Assembly (NCBI RefSeq): GCF_003670115.1
Contig: NZ_QQTY01000002.1
Span: 372,001-436,000, forward strand
Length of the DNA stretch: 64,000 nucleotides
Source of the DNA: Natronorubrum halophilum
Lineage (GTDB): Archaea > Halobacteriota > Halobacteria > Halobacteriales > Natrialbaceae
Direction of reading: 5' to 3'
Shown here: in pieces, positions 35,859-46,748 of the stretch
Layout of the letters: each line of letters opens with the position of its first letter
How positions within the stretch are numbered: position 1 is the stretch's first letter
Position numbers and translations under genes: made by a program
The notes under the pieces: generated by a model
The model's database searches: none
Seen by the model: the letters and a program-made list of their open reading frames with translations, nothing else
Told to the model about the DNA's origin: nothing

Positions 35859-36086
35859 ATGGGAAACGAACCGAGCGAGGAGGGGCAGTCGGTGTTTCCG
35901 GAGGGGTTCATTGTTCCGATAACCGGTCTCCTGGCGCTTATATTCGCCGTAATGGCCGGCATGAGCGTTCGATCCGGGCTATCTGGATCGCTGGTAGACC
36001 TGACGTTGCCGATCATTTTCGGCGGAGCGAGCCTCCTGTGCTTTCGCCTGAGACAGCGGGCGCTCGCGGCCAGAGAAAACGATTGA
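35859..36086 (+). CDS. Small two-helix membrane protein
   Basis: 75 aa from ATG 35859 (MGNEPSEEGQ). An acidic N-terminus, a hydrophobic helix (FIVPITGLLALIFAVMAGMSV), a second one (LVDLTLPIIFGGASLLCF) and a basic end. Unknown family. Monocistronic, convergent with the next gene. Confidence 0.6.
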   Translation: MGNEPSEEGQSVFPEGFIVPITGLLALIFAVMAGMSVRSGLSGSLVDLTLPIIFGGASLLCFRLRQRALAAREND

Positions 36087-36143
36087 AACGCGAAAAAAGC
36101 GATCGGCGATCTGCAGTCGGTGTGTCTTCCGGGCGCGGATCCG

Positions 36144-36371
36144 TCACTCCCCGTGTTCCTGCTTGGCCAACTCGAGCGAGAAGAAAAAGCCGAAGTACGC
36201 GGGAATTCCCGCGGCCAGGAACATGTAGAAGACCCACGTGGGCGCGCTCGCGAAGACGAAATCGAAGAGGAAGCTCACGAGCGCGACCCAGACGACAGCG
36301 AACAGCAGGTCGTGGAGCATGCCGGTCCCGTTGTCCGTGACGTGTTCGCGCAACCGATCAGTGAAACTCAT
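36144..36371 (-). CDS. Small conserved membrane protein
   Basis: 75 aa: MSFTDRLREHVTDNGTGMLHDL leads into two hydrophobic helices (FAVVWVALVSFLFDFVF and WVFYMFLAAGIPAYFGFFFSL) and the short tail ELAKQEHGE. It looks like a haloarchaeal membrane family without known function. It is 88 bases downstream of the UspA gene on the same strand. Confidence 0.65.
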   Translation of the reverse strand: MSFTDRLREHVTDNGTGMLHDLLFAVVWVALVSFLFDFVFASAPTWVFYMFLAAGIPAYFGFFFSLELAKQEHGE

Positions 36372-36459
36372 CGTGTCGATCTCCCCGTAAGCGCGGATGG
36401 TGGTCGCATCATGTCGAAAGAATCGGATCGGTGGAACGTTACTCTTGTGCGTCGCCGTC

Positions 36460-36921
36460 TCAGTCGTCGTCCACGTAGTCGACGACCAGTACGGGAACGT
36501 GCGTCGAGCGGAGCAGGCGCTCGGTGACGCTGCCGAGCAGTGCCCGCCGGACGCCCGAGCGACCGTGACTCCCCATGACGATGAGGTCGATGTCGTTGTC
36601 CTCGGCGTAGTCGGCGATCATCTTGTGTGGCTGTCCACCGGCGTGGCGCTCGTAGGCGGTCAGGCCGGCAGCCTCGGCCGCCTCGGTGACGTAGCCGGTC
36701 GCCTCCTCGGCGTCCTCGCGCAGTTCCGTCATCCCCTGGAACTGGCCCTGTCGGATCCGGTCGACCTGTTCGGTACCCAGCCCGTACGCGATCGCGTCGG
36801 TGTCGGCGACGAATATCGCGTGGACCTCGGCGTCGTACTTCTCGGCGAGATCGATCGCCTGTTCGACCGCCACTTTCGCTACGTTACTCCCGTCCGTCGG
36901 AACGAGTATGCGCTCGTACAT
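36460..36921 (-). CDS. Universal stress protein (UspA family)
   Basis: 153 aa. Begins MYERILVPTDGSNVAKVAVEQA and ends with GSHGRSGVRRALLGSVTERLLRSTHVPVLVV, which keeps the ATP-binding G-x2-G-x9-G(S/T) motif. It follows the symporter gene by 2 bases, so it is probably co-transcribed with acetate uptake. UspA genes next to transporters are common in haloarchaea; the protein may adjust transporter activity, which is inference. Confidence 0.93.
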   Translation of the reverse strand: MYERILVPTDGSNVAKVAVEQAIDLAEKYDAEVHAIFVADTDAIAYGLGTEQVDRIRQGQFQGMTELREDAEEATGYVTEAAEAAGLTAYERHAGGQPHKMIADYAEDNDIDLIVMGSHGRSGVRRALLGSVTERLLRSTHVPVLVVDYVDDD

Positions 36922-36923
36922 TG

Positions 36924-38663
36924 TCAGTCGTCCGCAGGTGCGTTTCCGCTTCTGTTCTTTTCGGCGACGATGTCCGCCGCGGTCTTGTCACTCGGCATCG
37001 GATCGGGGCTGTGACACTGCCGGACCATCTGTTTGGTCTCGAGCGGCGGATCGTCGGTCACGAGCGAGACGGCGATGGTGACCGCGAACACGATCGGCAC
37101 GCCGATGAGCGCCGAGCCGATAGCTGGCATCCACGTCGAGATGACCTCGATGCCGAAGCCACCGTCGAGGAGGCCGAAGTTACCCTCGTTGAACATGGGG
37201 ATGAACCAGACGATGATGCCGGTCGTCATGCCGGCAAGCGCGCCCTGACGGTTCGTCTTCTCCCACCAGAGGCCGAGGAAGAACATCGGGAACAACACGA
37301 TGGCCGCAAGCGAGAACGCGAACCCGACAAGCGCTGCGATCGGCTGTTGGGGGTTCAGCGCGAAGATGATCGTGAGCACACCGATCAGGATGATGCTCAG
37401 GCGACCGACGAGCACCTGCTGGCGCTGGGTCGCGTCTTCGTTGATGATGTTCGCGTAGATGTCGTGCGAGATCGCCGACGAGGCGGCGATGAACAGACCG
37501 GCCGTCGTCGCGACCGCTGCGGCGATACCGCCCGCTGCGACGAAGCCGACGAACCATGCCGGTAGTTCCGCGAGCTGTGCGGCCAACACGACGAGGACGT
37601 CGCCGGCGGCGCCGGTCATGCCGGGATCGCCGTACACGGCACCGATCTCCTCACCGTACAGCGCGGTTCCGATCGCCGCGAAGGCGGGGGCGCTCAGGTA
37701 CAGGAGACAGATGAAGAACAGCCCCCAGGTGCACGACCAGCGGGCCACTCGCTCGTTTTGAACCGTGTAGAACCGGACCAGCACGTGGGGCAGTCCACAC
37801 GTCCCGAAGACGAGGCTGAAACAGGTCGCGATCCACAGGTAGTAGCTCCCGCCCGCGAACGGCTCCGAGAACTCGGACGACAGGCTGTCTATCATCATCC
37901 CGTACTCGAGTTGAGGGAGCACCGTCGTGTACCCCGACGCCCAGCCGGTGACGAGCAGTCCGAGCAGGAACGCACTGATGAGGATGACGTACTGCAGGAC
38001 CATGTTCTTAGTCGCGCCGAGCATCCCCGACAGCGACAGGTACGCGATGGTGATGACCATAAAGATCACCATCATCGTCTGGTACCCGGTTAGCAGGCCG
38101 CCGGTGACCGCCGACCAGTCTCCGAGGATGTACATGCCGACGAGACCCATCCCGCGGGCCTGTCCGAGCGCGTAGACGAACCCGATCAGGAACGTGGTAA
38201 CCGCTGCAAGCGAGCGTGCGGTGTCGGAGTTGAATCGGTCTCCGACGAAGTCCGGCGCGGTGTACTTACCGAACCGCCGCATCTGAGCGGCCATGAAGAT
38301 CAGGAGGATGAAGTATCCCGTCGTCCAGCCGATGACGTACGCCAGGCCGTAGACCCCCGAAACTGCGACGGTGGCCGCCACCCCGAGGTACGTCGCGGCT
38401 GACATCCAGTTGGCCCCGATCGCCATCCCGTTCTCGAGATTACCGATCGAGCGGCCGGCGACCCACATGTCGTCCGTGTCGGCGACCTTGAACATGAAGC
38501 CGGCCACGATGAACATCAACATCATTCCGATAACGATGATCGACGGAACGAGCTTGAACGAGATGTCGAGCCCCTCCGGGAGCAACTCCTCGTCCGCCTG
38601 CAGCGGGGCCATCTCCAGCGCATCGATCGAGAATTCCGCCAGCATCGGAACGCTGTCGATCAT
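36924..38663 (-). CDS. Sodium:solute symporter large subunit (acetate permease-like, SSS family)
   Basis: 579 aa with about 13 membrane helices. SSS-family features: WVAGRSIGNLENGMAIGANWMSAATYLG near the first helices, RRFGKYTAPDFVGDRFNSDTARSLAAV, and the helix GGIAAAVATTAGLFIAASSAISHDIYANI. It overlaps the DUF4212 gene by 4 bases; this two-subunit type (large SSS plus DUF4212) is known for the VC_2705/ActP-like group. With acetyl-CoA synthetases on both sides, Na+-driven uptake of acetate or a related short acid is likely. Confidence 0.92.
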   Translation of the reverse strand: MIDSVPMLAEFSIDALEMAPLQADEELLPEGLDISFKLVPSIIVIGMMLMFIVAGFMFKVADTDDMWVAGRSIGNLENGMAIGANWMSAATYLGVAATVAVSGVYGLAYVIGWTTGYFILLIFMAAQMRRFGKYTAPDFVGDRFNSDTARSLAAVTTFLIGFVYALGQARGMGLVGMYILGDWSAVTGGLLTGYQTMMVIFMVITIAYLSLSGMLGATKNMVLQYVILISAFLLGLLVTGWASGYTTVLPQLEYGMMIDSLSSEFSEPFAGGSYYLWIATCFSLVFGTCGLPHVLVRFYTVQNERVARWSCTWGLFFICLLYLSAPAFAAIGTALYGEEIGAVYGDPGMTGAAGDVLVVLAAQLAELPAWFVGFVAAGGIAAAVATTAGLFIAASSAISHDIYANIINEDATQRQQVLVGRLSIILIGVLTIIFALNPQQPIAALVGFAFSLAAIVLFPMFFLGLWWEKTNRQGALAGMTTGIIVWFIPMFNEGNFGLLDGGFGIEVISTWMPAIGSALIGVPIVFAVTIAVSLVTDDPPLETKQMVRQCHSPDPMPSDKTAADIVAEKNRSGNAPADD

Positions 38664-39112
38664 TCGTCGGCACCTCCGTCAGTCGCGGTCGCGTCGTCCG
38701 GAACGGTTTCGGTCGTTTCCGTTTCGACGACGCCCTGTTCGATACCGTACTTCTCGTCGATCTGATCGCGCTTGCGCGCGTACCAGACCGAAAGCAGCAA
38801 CGCCGATCCCGGGCCGACGATTGCGAGTAAGAAGTAGTGCAACGGGAAGCCGATCAGCGGCATCTGGGTTGTCATCACGTCGGGTGCGATACGCGTCGCC
38901 GTGATCGGTGCGAACGTCGTGATGGCCCAAATGGCGAAGCCGATCCAGATGATCCGCAAGTGATCCCGCATGAACGGGGTCGCCGGTTTTAACAGGTTGA
39001 TCTCGACGTCCATATAGTCGATCTGTTGTTCTCGTTCAACGTCACTCATCCCACCGTCGGTCGCTATCTCGTGGTTGTCGTCTCTCATATTGTGGTTGTC
39101 TTTCTCTGGCAT
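38660..39112 (-). CDS. DUF4212 symporter small subunit
   Basis: 150 aa. Two membrane helices (IIWIGFAIWAITTFAPITATRI, about 55-75, and GFPLHYFLLAIVGPGSALLLSVWYARKRD, about 87-113) and acidic ends. INLLKPATPFMRDHLR before the first helix is the family signature. The start is uncertain: ATG codons at 39112, 39088 and 39049 are all possible; 39112 is the longest. It is the partner of the overlapping SSS gene. Confidence 0.88.
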   Translation of the reverse strand: MPEKDNHNMRDDNHEIATDGGMSDVEREQQIDYMDVEINLLKPATPFMRDHLRIIWIGFAIWAITTFAPITATRIAPDVMTTQMPLIGFPLHYFLLAIVGPGSALLLSVWYARKRDQIDEKYGIEQGVVETETTETVPDDATATDGGADE

Positions 39113-39172
39113 GGTTTCGTGTGCCGTTTTTCGATCCAGTGTCTGCGTCCCTTTCGAAAAGAACGGACCGTC

Positions 39173-41149
39173 TCAGTCCGTTTCGACCTGTTCTGCGATT
39201 TCGTCAACGACCTCCGGATTCCGCAACGTGGAGGTGTTGCCGAGTTCGTCGCCGCTCGCGATGTTCTCGAGTAAGCGGCGCATGATTTTGCCCGAGCGCG
39301 TTTTCGGTAGTTCCGGCGTGAAGATTACCTCTTCCGGCTTCGCGATCGGGCCGATCGAATCGAGGATCCCCTGAACGACGCGCTCCTCGAGGTCGACACC
39401 GGTCTCGTAGCCGTCTTCGGGGATGGCGTAGACGTAGACCGCCTCGCCTTTGACCTCGTGGTCGCCGCCGACGACGGCGGCTTCGGCGATCCCTTCGACG
39501 CCGACGACGGCCGACTCGATCTCCATCGTCCCGAGTCGGTGACCGGAGACGTTGATGACGTCGTCGACGCGGCCGAGGACGGTGATAAAGCCGTCTTCGT
39601 CGATCTTCGCACCGTCTTCGGGGAAGTAGACCCACTCGTCGTTTTCCTCGTCGGAGTACTCCGCCCAGTACTCCCCGATGAATCGCTCGTCGTTGTTGTA
39701 CAACGTCCGGAGCATCCCGGGCCACGGGTTGTTGATCGTGACGTAACCGGCTTCGCCGGCCGAGATCTCGTTCCCCTCCGCATCGACGATGCGGGCGTCG
39801 ATTCCCGGCAGCGGCGGTCCTGCGGAGCCTGGTTTCATCTTGCTGATCCCCGGCAGCGTCGTGATCATCATGCCGCCGGTTTCGGTCTGCCACCAGGTGT
39901 CGACGATGGGGCAGTTCTCGCCGCCGATGTGCTTGTAGTACCACTTCCACGCGCGCGGGTTGATCGGTTCGCCGACCGTCCCGAGCAATCGCAGCGACGA
40001 CAGATCGTGCTCGGCGGGGTACTGCTCGCCCCATTTCATGAACGCCCGGATAGCCGTCGGCGCGGTGTAGAAGATGTCGACGTCGTTCTTCTCGACGAGT
40101 TCCCACATCCGGTCCTTCTCGGGGTAATCCGGGGTGCCCTCGTACATCATCGTCGTGGTCCCGAGCGCGAGGGGACCGTAGACGATGTATGAGTGGCCCG
40201 TGATCCAGCCGATGTCGGCCGCACACCAGTAGTTGTCCTCGGGTTTGACGTCGAGGACGGCGTGGCTCGTCCACGCGCTGTAGGCCAGATAGCCACCCGT
40301 CGTGTGTTTGACCCCCTTCGGCTTGCCGGTCGTTCCCGAGGTGTACATCAGGAACAGCATGTCCTCGGCGTCCCTCGAGACCGGCTCCACGCTCGCGCCC
40401 TCCTGTTCGGCGACGAGGTCGTCGTAGTCGTGCTGGTTGTCGACGAGGTCGTGTTCCAGGTCGTCGCCAAGACGGTCGACGACCACGACGTCGGAGACCT
40501 CGTGCTCGACCGACCCGAGGCCCTCGTTGGCCTTCGAGATGTGGTCGAGGGCGTCACCGCGGCGGTAGTAGCCGTCGCAGGTGACCAGGTACTCGCTCTC
40601 GCCGGCGTTCATCCGGGTCGCGAGCGCGTCCGCGGAGAACCCAGCGAAGACGACGGCGTGTGGGGCCCCGATTCGGGCACACGCGAGCATCGCGATCGGG
40701 AGCTCCGGGATCATCGGCAGGTAGAGGGTGACGACGTCGTCCTCCTCGACGCCGAGTTCGCGGAGCGTCGCGGCGAACTCCTCGACTTCGCGCTGGAGTT
40801 CGGCGTAGGTATAACTGCGCGTTTCACCGAGTTCTCCCTCCCACTCGATCGCCGTTTCGTCGGCGCGGTCGCCCTCGACGTGACGGTCGATGCAGTTGTA
40901 CGACGCGTTCAGCTTCCCGTTCGTGAACCACTCGTAAAACGGGGCGTTGTCGTCCTCGAGGACGGTATCGTACTCCTCGTCCCACGACAACAGATCGGCG
41001 GCCCGCTCCCAGCAGCCCGGCCAGTCTTCCTCGAACTCCTCGTAGATTCCCGGATCCGAGACGTTCGCCTGCTCGACGAACGATTCGGGCGGGTCGAACG
41101 TTTCTTGCTCCTCGAGACGGGCCTCGAGGTTGGCATCCTCCTGTGACAT
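39173..41149 (-). CDS. acs: Acetyl-CoA synthetase (acetate-CoA ligase), copy 1
   Basis: 658 aa from ATG 41149 (MSQEDANLEARLEEQETFDP). Converts acetate, ATP and CoA to acetyl-CoA. Motifs: MYTSGTTGKPKGVKHTTGGY, the acetate-pocket WWQTETGG, YFPEDGAKIDEDG, and PKTRSGKIMRRLL with Lys621, the residue that is acetylated in bacterial Acs. The N-terminal ACAS domain is complete. It is upstream of the symporter pair on the same strand with 60 bases between, so it probably leads the operon acs / DUF4212 / SSS / uspA. Two palindromes lie 104-127 bases before the start. Confidence 0.96.
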   Translation of the reverse strand: MSQEDANLEARLEEQETFDPPESFVEQANVSDPGIYEEFEEDWPGCWERAADLLSWDEEYDTVLEDDNAPFYEWFTNGKLNASYNCIDRHVEGDRADETAIEWEGELGETRSYTYAELQREVEEFAATLRELGVEEDDVVTLYLPMIPELPIAMLACARIGAPHAVVFAGFSADALATRMNAGESEYLVTCDGYYRRGDALDHISKANEGLGSVEHEVSDVVVVDRLGDDLEHDLVDNQHDYDDLVAEQEGASVEPVSRDAEDMLFLMYTSGTTGKPKGVKHTTGGYLAYSAWTSHAVLDVKPEDNYWCAADIGWITGHSYIVYGPLALGTTTMMYEGTPDYPEKDRMWELVEKNDVDIFYTAPTAIRAFMKWGEQYPAEHDLSSLRLLGTVGEPINPRAWKWYYKHIGGENCPIVDTWWQTETGGMMITTLPGISKMKPGSAGPPLPGIDARIVDAEGNEISAGEAGYVTINNPWPGMLRTLYNNDERFIGEYWAEYSDEENDEWVYFPEDGAKIDEDGFITVLGRVDDVINVSGHRLGTMEIESAVVGVEGIAEAAVVGGDHEVKGEAVYVYAIPEDGYETGVDLEERVVQGILDSIGPIAKPEEVIFTPELPKTRSGKIMRRLLENIASGDELGNTSTLRNPEVVDEIAEQVETD

Positions 41150-41474
41150 GATACACCACCCCAAAATACAACAAGCATAGTAAAGACGCCATCTAGGTGT
41201 GCAAAATCGGGCCTCAGGCGGGGGGAATAACTAGGGTATATTGACTGTATTAGGATGAATCATCCGATAATATCGGTGTCAAACGCCCGTTTCACGGTCG
41301 CGCGACACGGCGGACCGAAGCGAGCGTCGCCGACTCCGCCCGGACGCATGCACTTGCAAGGGGGATCCTCTAGAGACTTAGTATCGTGTTGCGTGTCAGG
41401 AGCGTCACTCGCGATTATCGATAGCGAGTCGTCGGCAGTCGATCGACCGCTGCGGGCGAACCCGCGGTGACCGG
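41150..41474. other. Intergenic region upstream of acs copy 1
   Basis: 325 bases without a gene. It contains a TATA-like stretch on the minus strand at about 41177-41185 at leaderless spacing from acs, the double palindrome at 41253-41276, and at 41361-41375 a 15-mer identical to a common cloning-vector polylinker segment. Confidence 0.7.
41253..41276. promoter_or_regulatory. Two overlapping palindromes upstream of acs
   Basis: GGATGA-A-TCATCC (41253-41265) and CCGATA-A-TATCGG (41264-41276) are both perfect with a single central A and share two bases. They lie in an AT-rich stretch about 70-95 bases upstream of the expected acs TATA box, a position suited to an activator. The regulator encoded upstream (41475-43712) is a candidate binder. 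Confidence 0.55.
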
Positions 41475-43712
41475 TTAGTCGCTCTCGGATGGGCCGGCAT
41501 CCGCCTCGGCCGGATCGTCGAAGAACGTCTGTAAGAGTTCGTGTTGGCCCTTTCGAAGGTGATTGTGCAGGGTCGGCGAGGAGACGCCCATCGCATCGGC
41601 GATCTCCTCGGCCGTACTCTCGCGGGGCCAGTCGTAGTAGCCGCCGAAGTACGCGGCCCGAAGCGATGCTTCCTGGCGGTCGGTGAGCCGATCCTCGAGT
41701 CCCTCTCGGAACTCGCGGGACGTCTGGACGGTCCGTTCGACCTCGCGTTTTCCGATCAGTTCGGAAGCGGGGAACGTACTGCGAAGGCCGGCGACGATCG
41801 TCCGCAGGTCGGCGTCTGCTGCACACTCCGCGGTGAGGATCGTCTTTCCTCCGTCAGTGACGGCGTCGAGGACGGTGACCCCGTACTCGGTGAGCGTCAA
41901 CGCCGGAGACGAGCCCTCGATAACGAACTCGACGCGCCAGCCGTCTTCGCGGGTTTCGACCAATCGACAGTCCTCGACGCCGGGGTCGTCCGCGGCGAGA
42001 TCGAAGACGGCCGCCGGCGAGGCCCCCTCGAGACGAAGGTAGTACAGCTGTGTCGACTCCGAGATCGGGACGAGCGAGTCGAGTTCGAACCGACAGCCGA
42101 GTTGCCGGGAAGCGGCGACGAAAAACGAGTCGTCGTCGCGGCAGGCGAGTTCGAGTTCGACGACGCGATCCGAGAGGAGGAGGTTCCGCCGTCGGACCGC
42201 GGCGATCGCGTAGCCGACCAGCCGCCCGATCGTCTCGAGCCACCGGCGCTCGTCCGTATCGAACGCCCCCGACCTGTCGGTCGCGACCGAAAGCGTTCCG
42301 TAGACCGTATCGCCGTAGGAGAGGGGGACGCGTGCGACGGCTCCGTCGCCGGTCTCTCCGTCGGTGCGCTCGTCCTCGTTTGCGGTTTCGAGTGGAACGT
42401 CGGTCGCCACCGAGACCGTCTCGCCGTCGTCGTCGATCGCCGCCGGTTCCTCTTCGCGCCACCGATCTGGAACCAATCGGTCGACGCCGTCGGGTTGGAT
42501 CCCGCTCGAGGCGCGCCACTCCGTGTGCCGGTCCGAGACGGTCGCTCGGTCGATCCAGGCGCAGTCGTACACCCGGCCGTCCGTCAGCGCGGTACAGGTC
42601 GTCGCTTCGATATCCTCGTGACTGGTCGATTCGAACAGCGACTGCGTGACCGCTCGGTGGGCCCGAGCGACCGCGTAGCGCGCCTCGAGTTCCTGACAGC
42701 GGGACCGAACCGACTCGAGTTCCTCGTGGGAGGCCGAGACGTCCCGGACGAAGACGGCAAAGCCCCGATGCCGTCCGCGGTCGTCCCGCAGGGGCGAGAT
42801 GACTTCCGTCGCCCGGAACCGCGAGCCGTCCTTGTGGACGCGCCAGCCGTCGTCCTCGTGTCCGGACTCCTCGAGGGCCGTCGACAGCGCTCGTTCGGGG
42901 TCTCCGTCGTCGACCGCCGCGTCTGGATAAAAGGTAGAGACGTGCGTGCCGACGATCTCGCCGGCTCGGTAGCCAAACAGCGACGCGGCGCTTCGGTTCC
43001 AGCGCTCGACGTAGCCGTCCGCGTCGAGTCGGAGCAGTGCGTAGCGCTCGCTCGCGGCGAGCAGCAAGCGGATGACGCTGTCGTCGCTCACCACGGCCCC
43101 GGATCGGGGCTCCGGTTGGCCGTGATCGACTCCCGACGGCCGTTCGATGGCACCGAAGGCGTCGACGATCTCCGCGTCCGTCGGCTCGGCCAGGTAGGCC
43201 TCGAGCGCCTCGAAACTCTGCCAGCCGCCGACGGTCTTGACCACTCGAGGGTTGATCGCGTGATCGACGAGCGCACTCTGGAGAAAGTACTGTCGCAGGT
43301 CGCTCGTCGACACGTCGGCGAGTGCCGGCTGGTCGGCCAGTTCGCTGGCGCGGTCGGCGACATCCGAAACCAGCATCTGGAGGCGACGCGCCGTGACGGG
43401 AAAGATCCGATCGTCGGGCGACAACCCGTTGCTACGCGCGTACCGCCGTAGCTCCCGTTCGACCCGAGTCGGTAGGTACGCCGTTCGTCCCGATCCGTCG
43501 TCGACGGCCGGCACGCGGATCAGGTATCGCGGCGGATCGATCCTGACCTGTTCGACGTGGTCGATCCTGAGTTCGGCGAGTTCCGTCGGTCGGAGGCCGA
43601 CGTCACCGCAGAGTTGAACGACGAGCGCCTCGCGATACGTTTCGGCGGCGTCGAGGAGCGACTCGTAGTGCTCGCGTGAGCGCACCGTCGAGTCGACCGC
43701 CTCGAGACTCAT
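41475..43712 (-). CDS. Bacterio-opsin-activator-type regulator with integrase-like N-terminus, PAS and GAF
   Basis: 745 aa. Domain order: residues about 10-185 resemble a tyrosine recombinase catalytic domain (LCGDVGLRPTELAELRIDHVE; TSDLRQYFLQSALVDH; VGGWQSFEALEAYL). Its first Arg, second-box Arg, Trp and Tyr are kept, but the His of H-x-x-R is Ser, so catalysis is doubtful. About 205-330 is a PAS domain (LLRLDADGYVERWNRSAASLFGYRAGEIVG). About 345-520 is GAF-like. The C-terminal part ends with an HTH_10 helix-turn-helix (LTDRQEASLRAAYFGGYYDWPRES, EEIADAMGVSSPTLHNHL). It lies between two acs genes on the same strand and is a likely sensor-regulator of them. Confidence 0.9.
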   Translation of the reverse strand: MSLEAVDSTVRSREHYESLLDAAETYREALVVQLCGDVGLRPTELAELRIDHVEQVRIDPPRYLIRVPAVDDGSGRTAYLPTRVERELRRYARSNGLSPDDRIFPVTARRLQMLVSDVADRASELADQPALADVSTSDLRQYFLQSALVDHAINPRVVKTVGGWQSFEALEAYLAEPTDAEIVDAFGAIERPSGVDHGQPEPRSGAVVSDDSVIRLLLAASERYALLRLDADGYVERWNRSAASLFGYRAGEIVGTHVSTFYPDAAVDDGDPERALSTALEESGHEDDGWRVHKDGSRFRATEVISPLRDDRGRHRGFAVFVRDVSASHEELESVRSRCQELEARYAVARAHRAVTQSLFESTSHEDIEATTCTALTDGRVYDCAWIDRATVSDRHTEWRASSGIQPDGVDRLVPDRWREEEPAAIDDDGETVSVATDVPLETANEDERTDGETGDGAVARVPLSYGDTVYGTLSVATDRSGAFDTDERRWLETIGRLVGYAIAAVRRRNLLLSDRVVELELACRDDDSFFVAASRQLGCRFELDSLVPISESTQLYYLRLEGASPAAVFDLAADDPGVEDCRLVETREDGWRVEFVIEGSSPALTLTEYGVTVLDAVTDGGKTILTAECAADADLRTIVAGLRSTFPASELIGKREVERTVQTSREFREGLEDRLTDRQEASLRAAYFGGYYDWPRESTAEEIADAMGVSSPTLHNHLRKGQHELLQTFFDDPAEADAGPSESD

Positions 43713-43852
43713 GGTTCGCTCTTTCTAACGACGCGAATATAATTCTATCGACGGCTACGCACGGTAACGCCGGAACGCGGGAGACCGTGGGCACGATCGC
43801 TCTCGATTCCGTTTCGCATTTCTTGAAACTCCGAAATCGATGGTACTACTGG

Positions 43853-45829
<1,977 letters not shown>

Positions 45830-46163
45830 ATCTCGTTTGAATCGATGGCAGTCAGATGAATAAACGTTCCTCCGTATGATGATTACAAGATGACAAGTAG
45901 TGATACAAACTCGCAACGGAACTGAAGGAACTGTCGATGGCGACGCCGCCGATGATTCCCGAAGCCGGTGCCGGTCCAGAACCGGTCGGATGGCTGAACG
46001 GACGATCGTCGCCGTCGTCGTCGCTCGAGAATCGGATCGTCGACGGGACCGCGTCATCCGCGGACGTCAGCCGGAAAATCTGTTCGTCGCGTCGGCCTCA
46101 ACCGGTCGCCGCTGGCGACCCCTCCCCGCTCTCGTCAGTGGGCGGTGAGCGCACCGAGTTCGA
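45830..46163. other. Intergenic region upstream of acs copy 2
   Basis: 334 bases. The first 80 are AT-rich and hold the probable acs promoter, with the direct repeat GATGA (45883-45887 and 45894-45898). The remainder is GC-rich with open frames on both strands that resemble no family; it may be decayed coding sequence, but nothing identifiable is left. Confidence 0.5.
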
Positions 46164-46658
46164 TCACTCGATCGTCGAGTCGATGTCCGAGATATCCTCG
46201 GGGGCCGCCGCTTCTCCGGGCTCGCGAACGACGTACACGTCGTAGCGATGGTCGTTAGCGACCGGACTGCCGACGCTCGACTGCGGTGCGATCACCGAGC
46301 CGGCGTTCTCCGAGCCGATGAACACGACCGACGCCTCGAGTTCACCCGCGATGCGTCTGATCTCGCGAACGACGTTCGTCGTCGAGGTCGCGGTCGGTTC
46401 GTCGGAGCTGACGCGTCTGGTTCGGAAGGTCGCCTCCGGCGCGACCGTCTCGGCTCGTTGCTGTATTCCCGCTTCGATCGCGTCGGCGTCGAACGGTTCT
46501 CCCCGTGTGATCCAGCCCCGATCCCTCGCGTACTCGGCGTCGTCAGGAATCACCGTCAGCACGACGACCTCTTCGTCGAGCAGGTCGCCGAACGTCGAGG
46601 CCTTCTCGAGCGCTTTCCGTGCCAACCTCGAGCCGTCGAAGGGGACGAGTAGCGTCAT
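46164..46658 (-). CDS. UspA-family protein with degenerate nucleotide motif
   Basis: 164 aa. MTLLVPFDGSRLARKALEKAS and the alpha/beta layout (VVVLTVIPDD, VVREIRRIAGELEASVVFIGS) fit the Usp fold. The C-terminal segment GSENAGSVIAPQSSVGSPVANDHRYDVYVV lacks the G-x2-G-x9-G arrangement, so ATP binding is doubtful. An acidic tail follows. It is 90 bases after the next UspA gene on the same strand. Confidence 0.85.
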   Translation of the reverse strand: MTLLVPFDGSRLARKALEKASTFGDLLDEEVVVLTVIPDDAEYARDRGWITRGEPFDADAIEAGIQQRAETVAPEATFRTRRVSSDEPTATSTTNVVREIRRIAGELEASVVFIGSENAGSVIAPQSSVGSPVANDHRYDVYVVREPGEAAAPEDISDIDSTIE

Positions 46659-46748
46659 ACCAGTATCTCACACGACAGTCGAAGTAAATGTTCGGCCTCC
46701 GGCGGCCGATAGCACTGTCGCGTCCAGCCGACGGTATCGCGTCCGATC

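Noticed and set aside
45937-46245. 102-codon plus-strand frame upstream of acs copy 2
   Set aside because: No family match, Ser/Pro/Arg-rich, and overlaps the UspA gene antisense.
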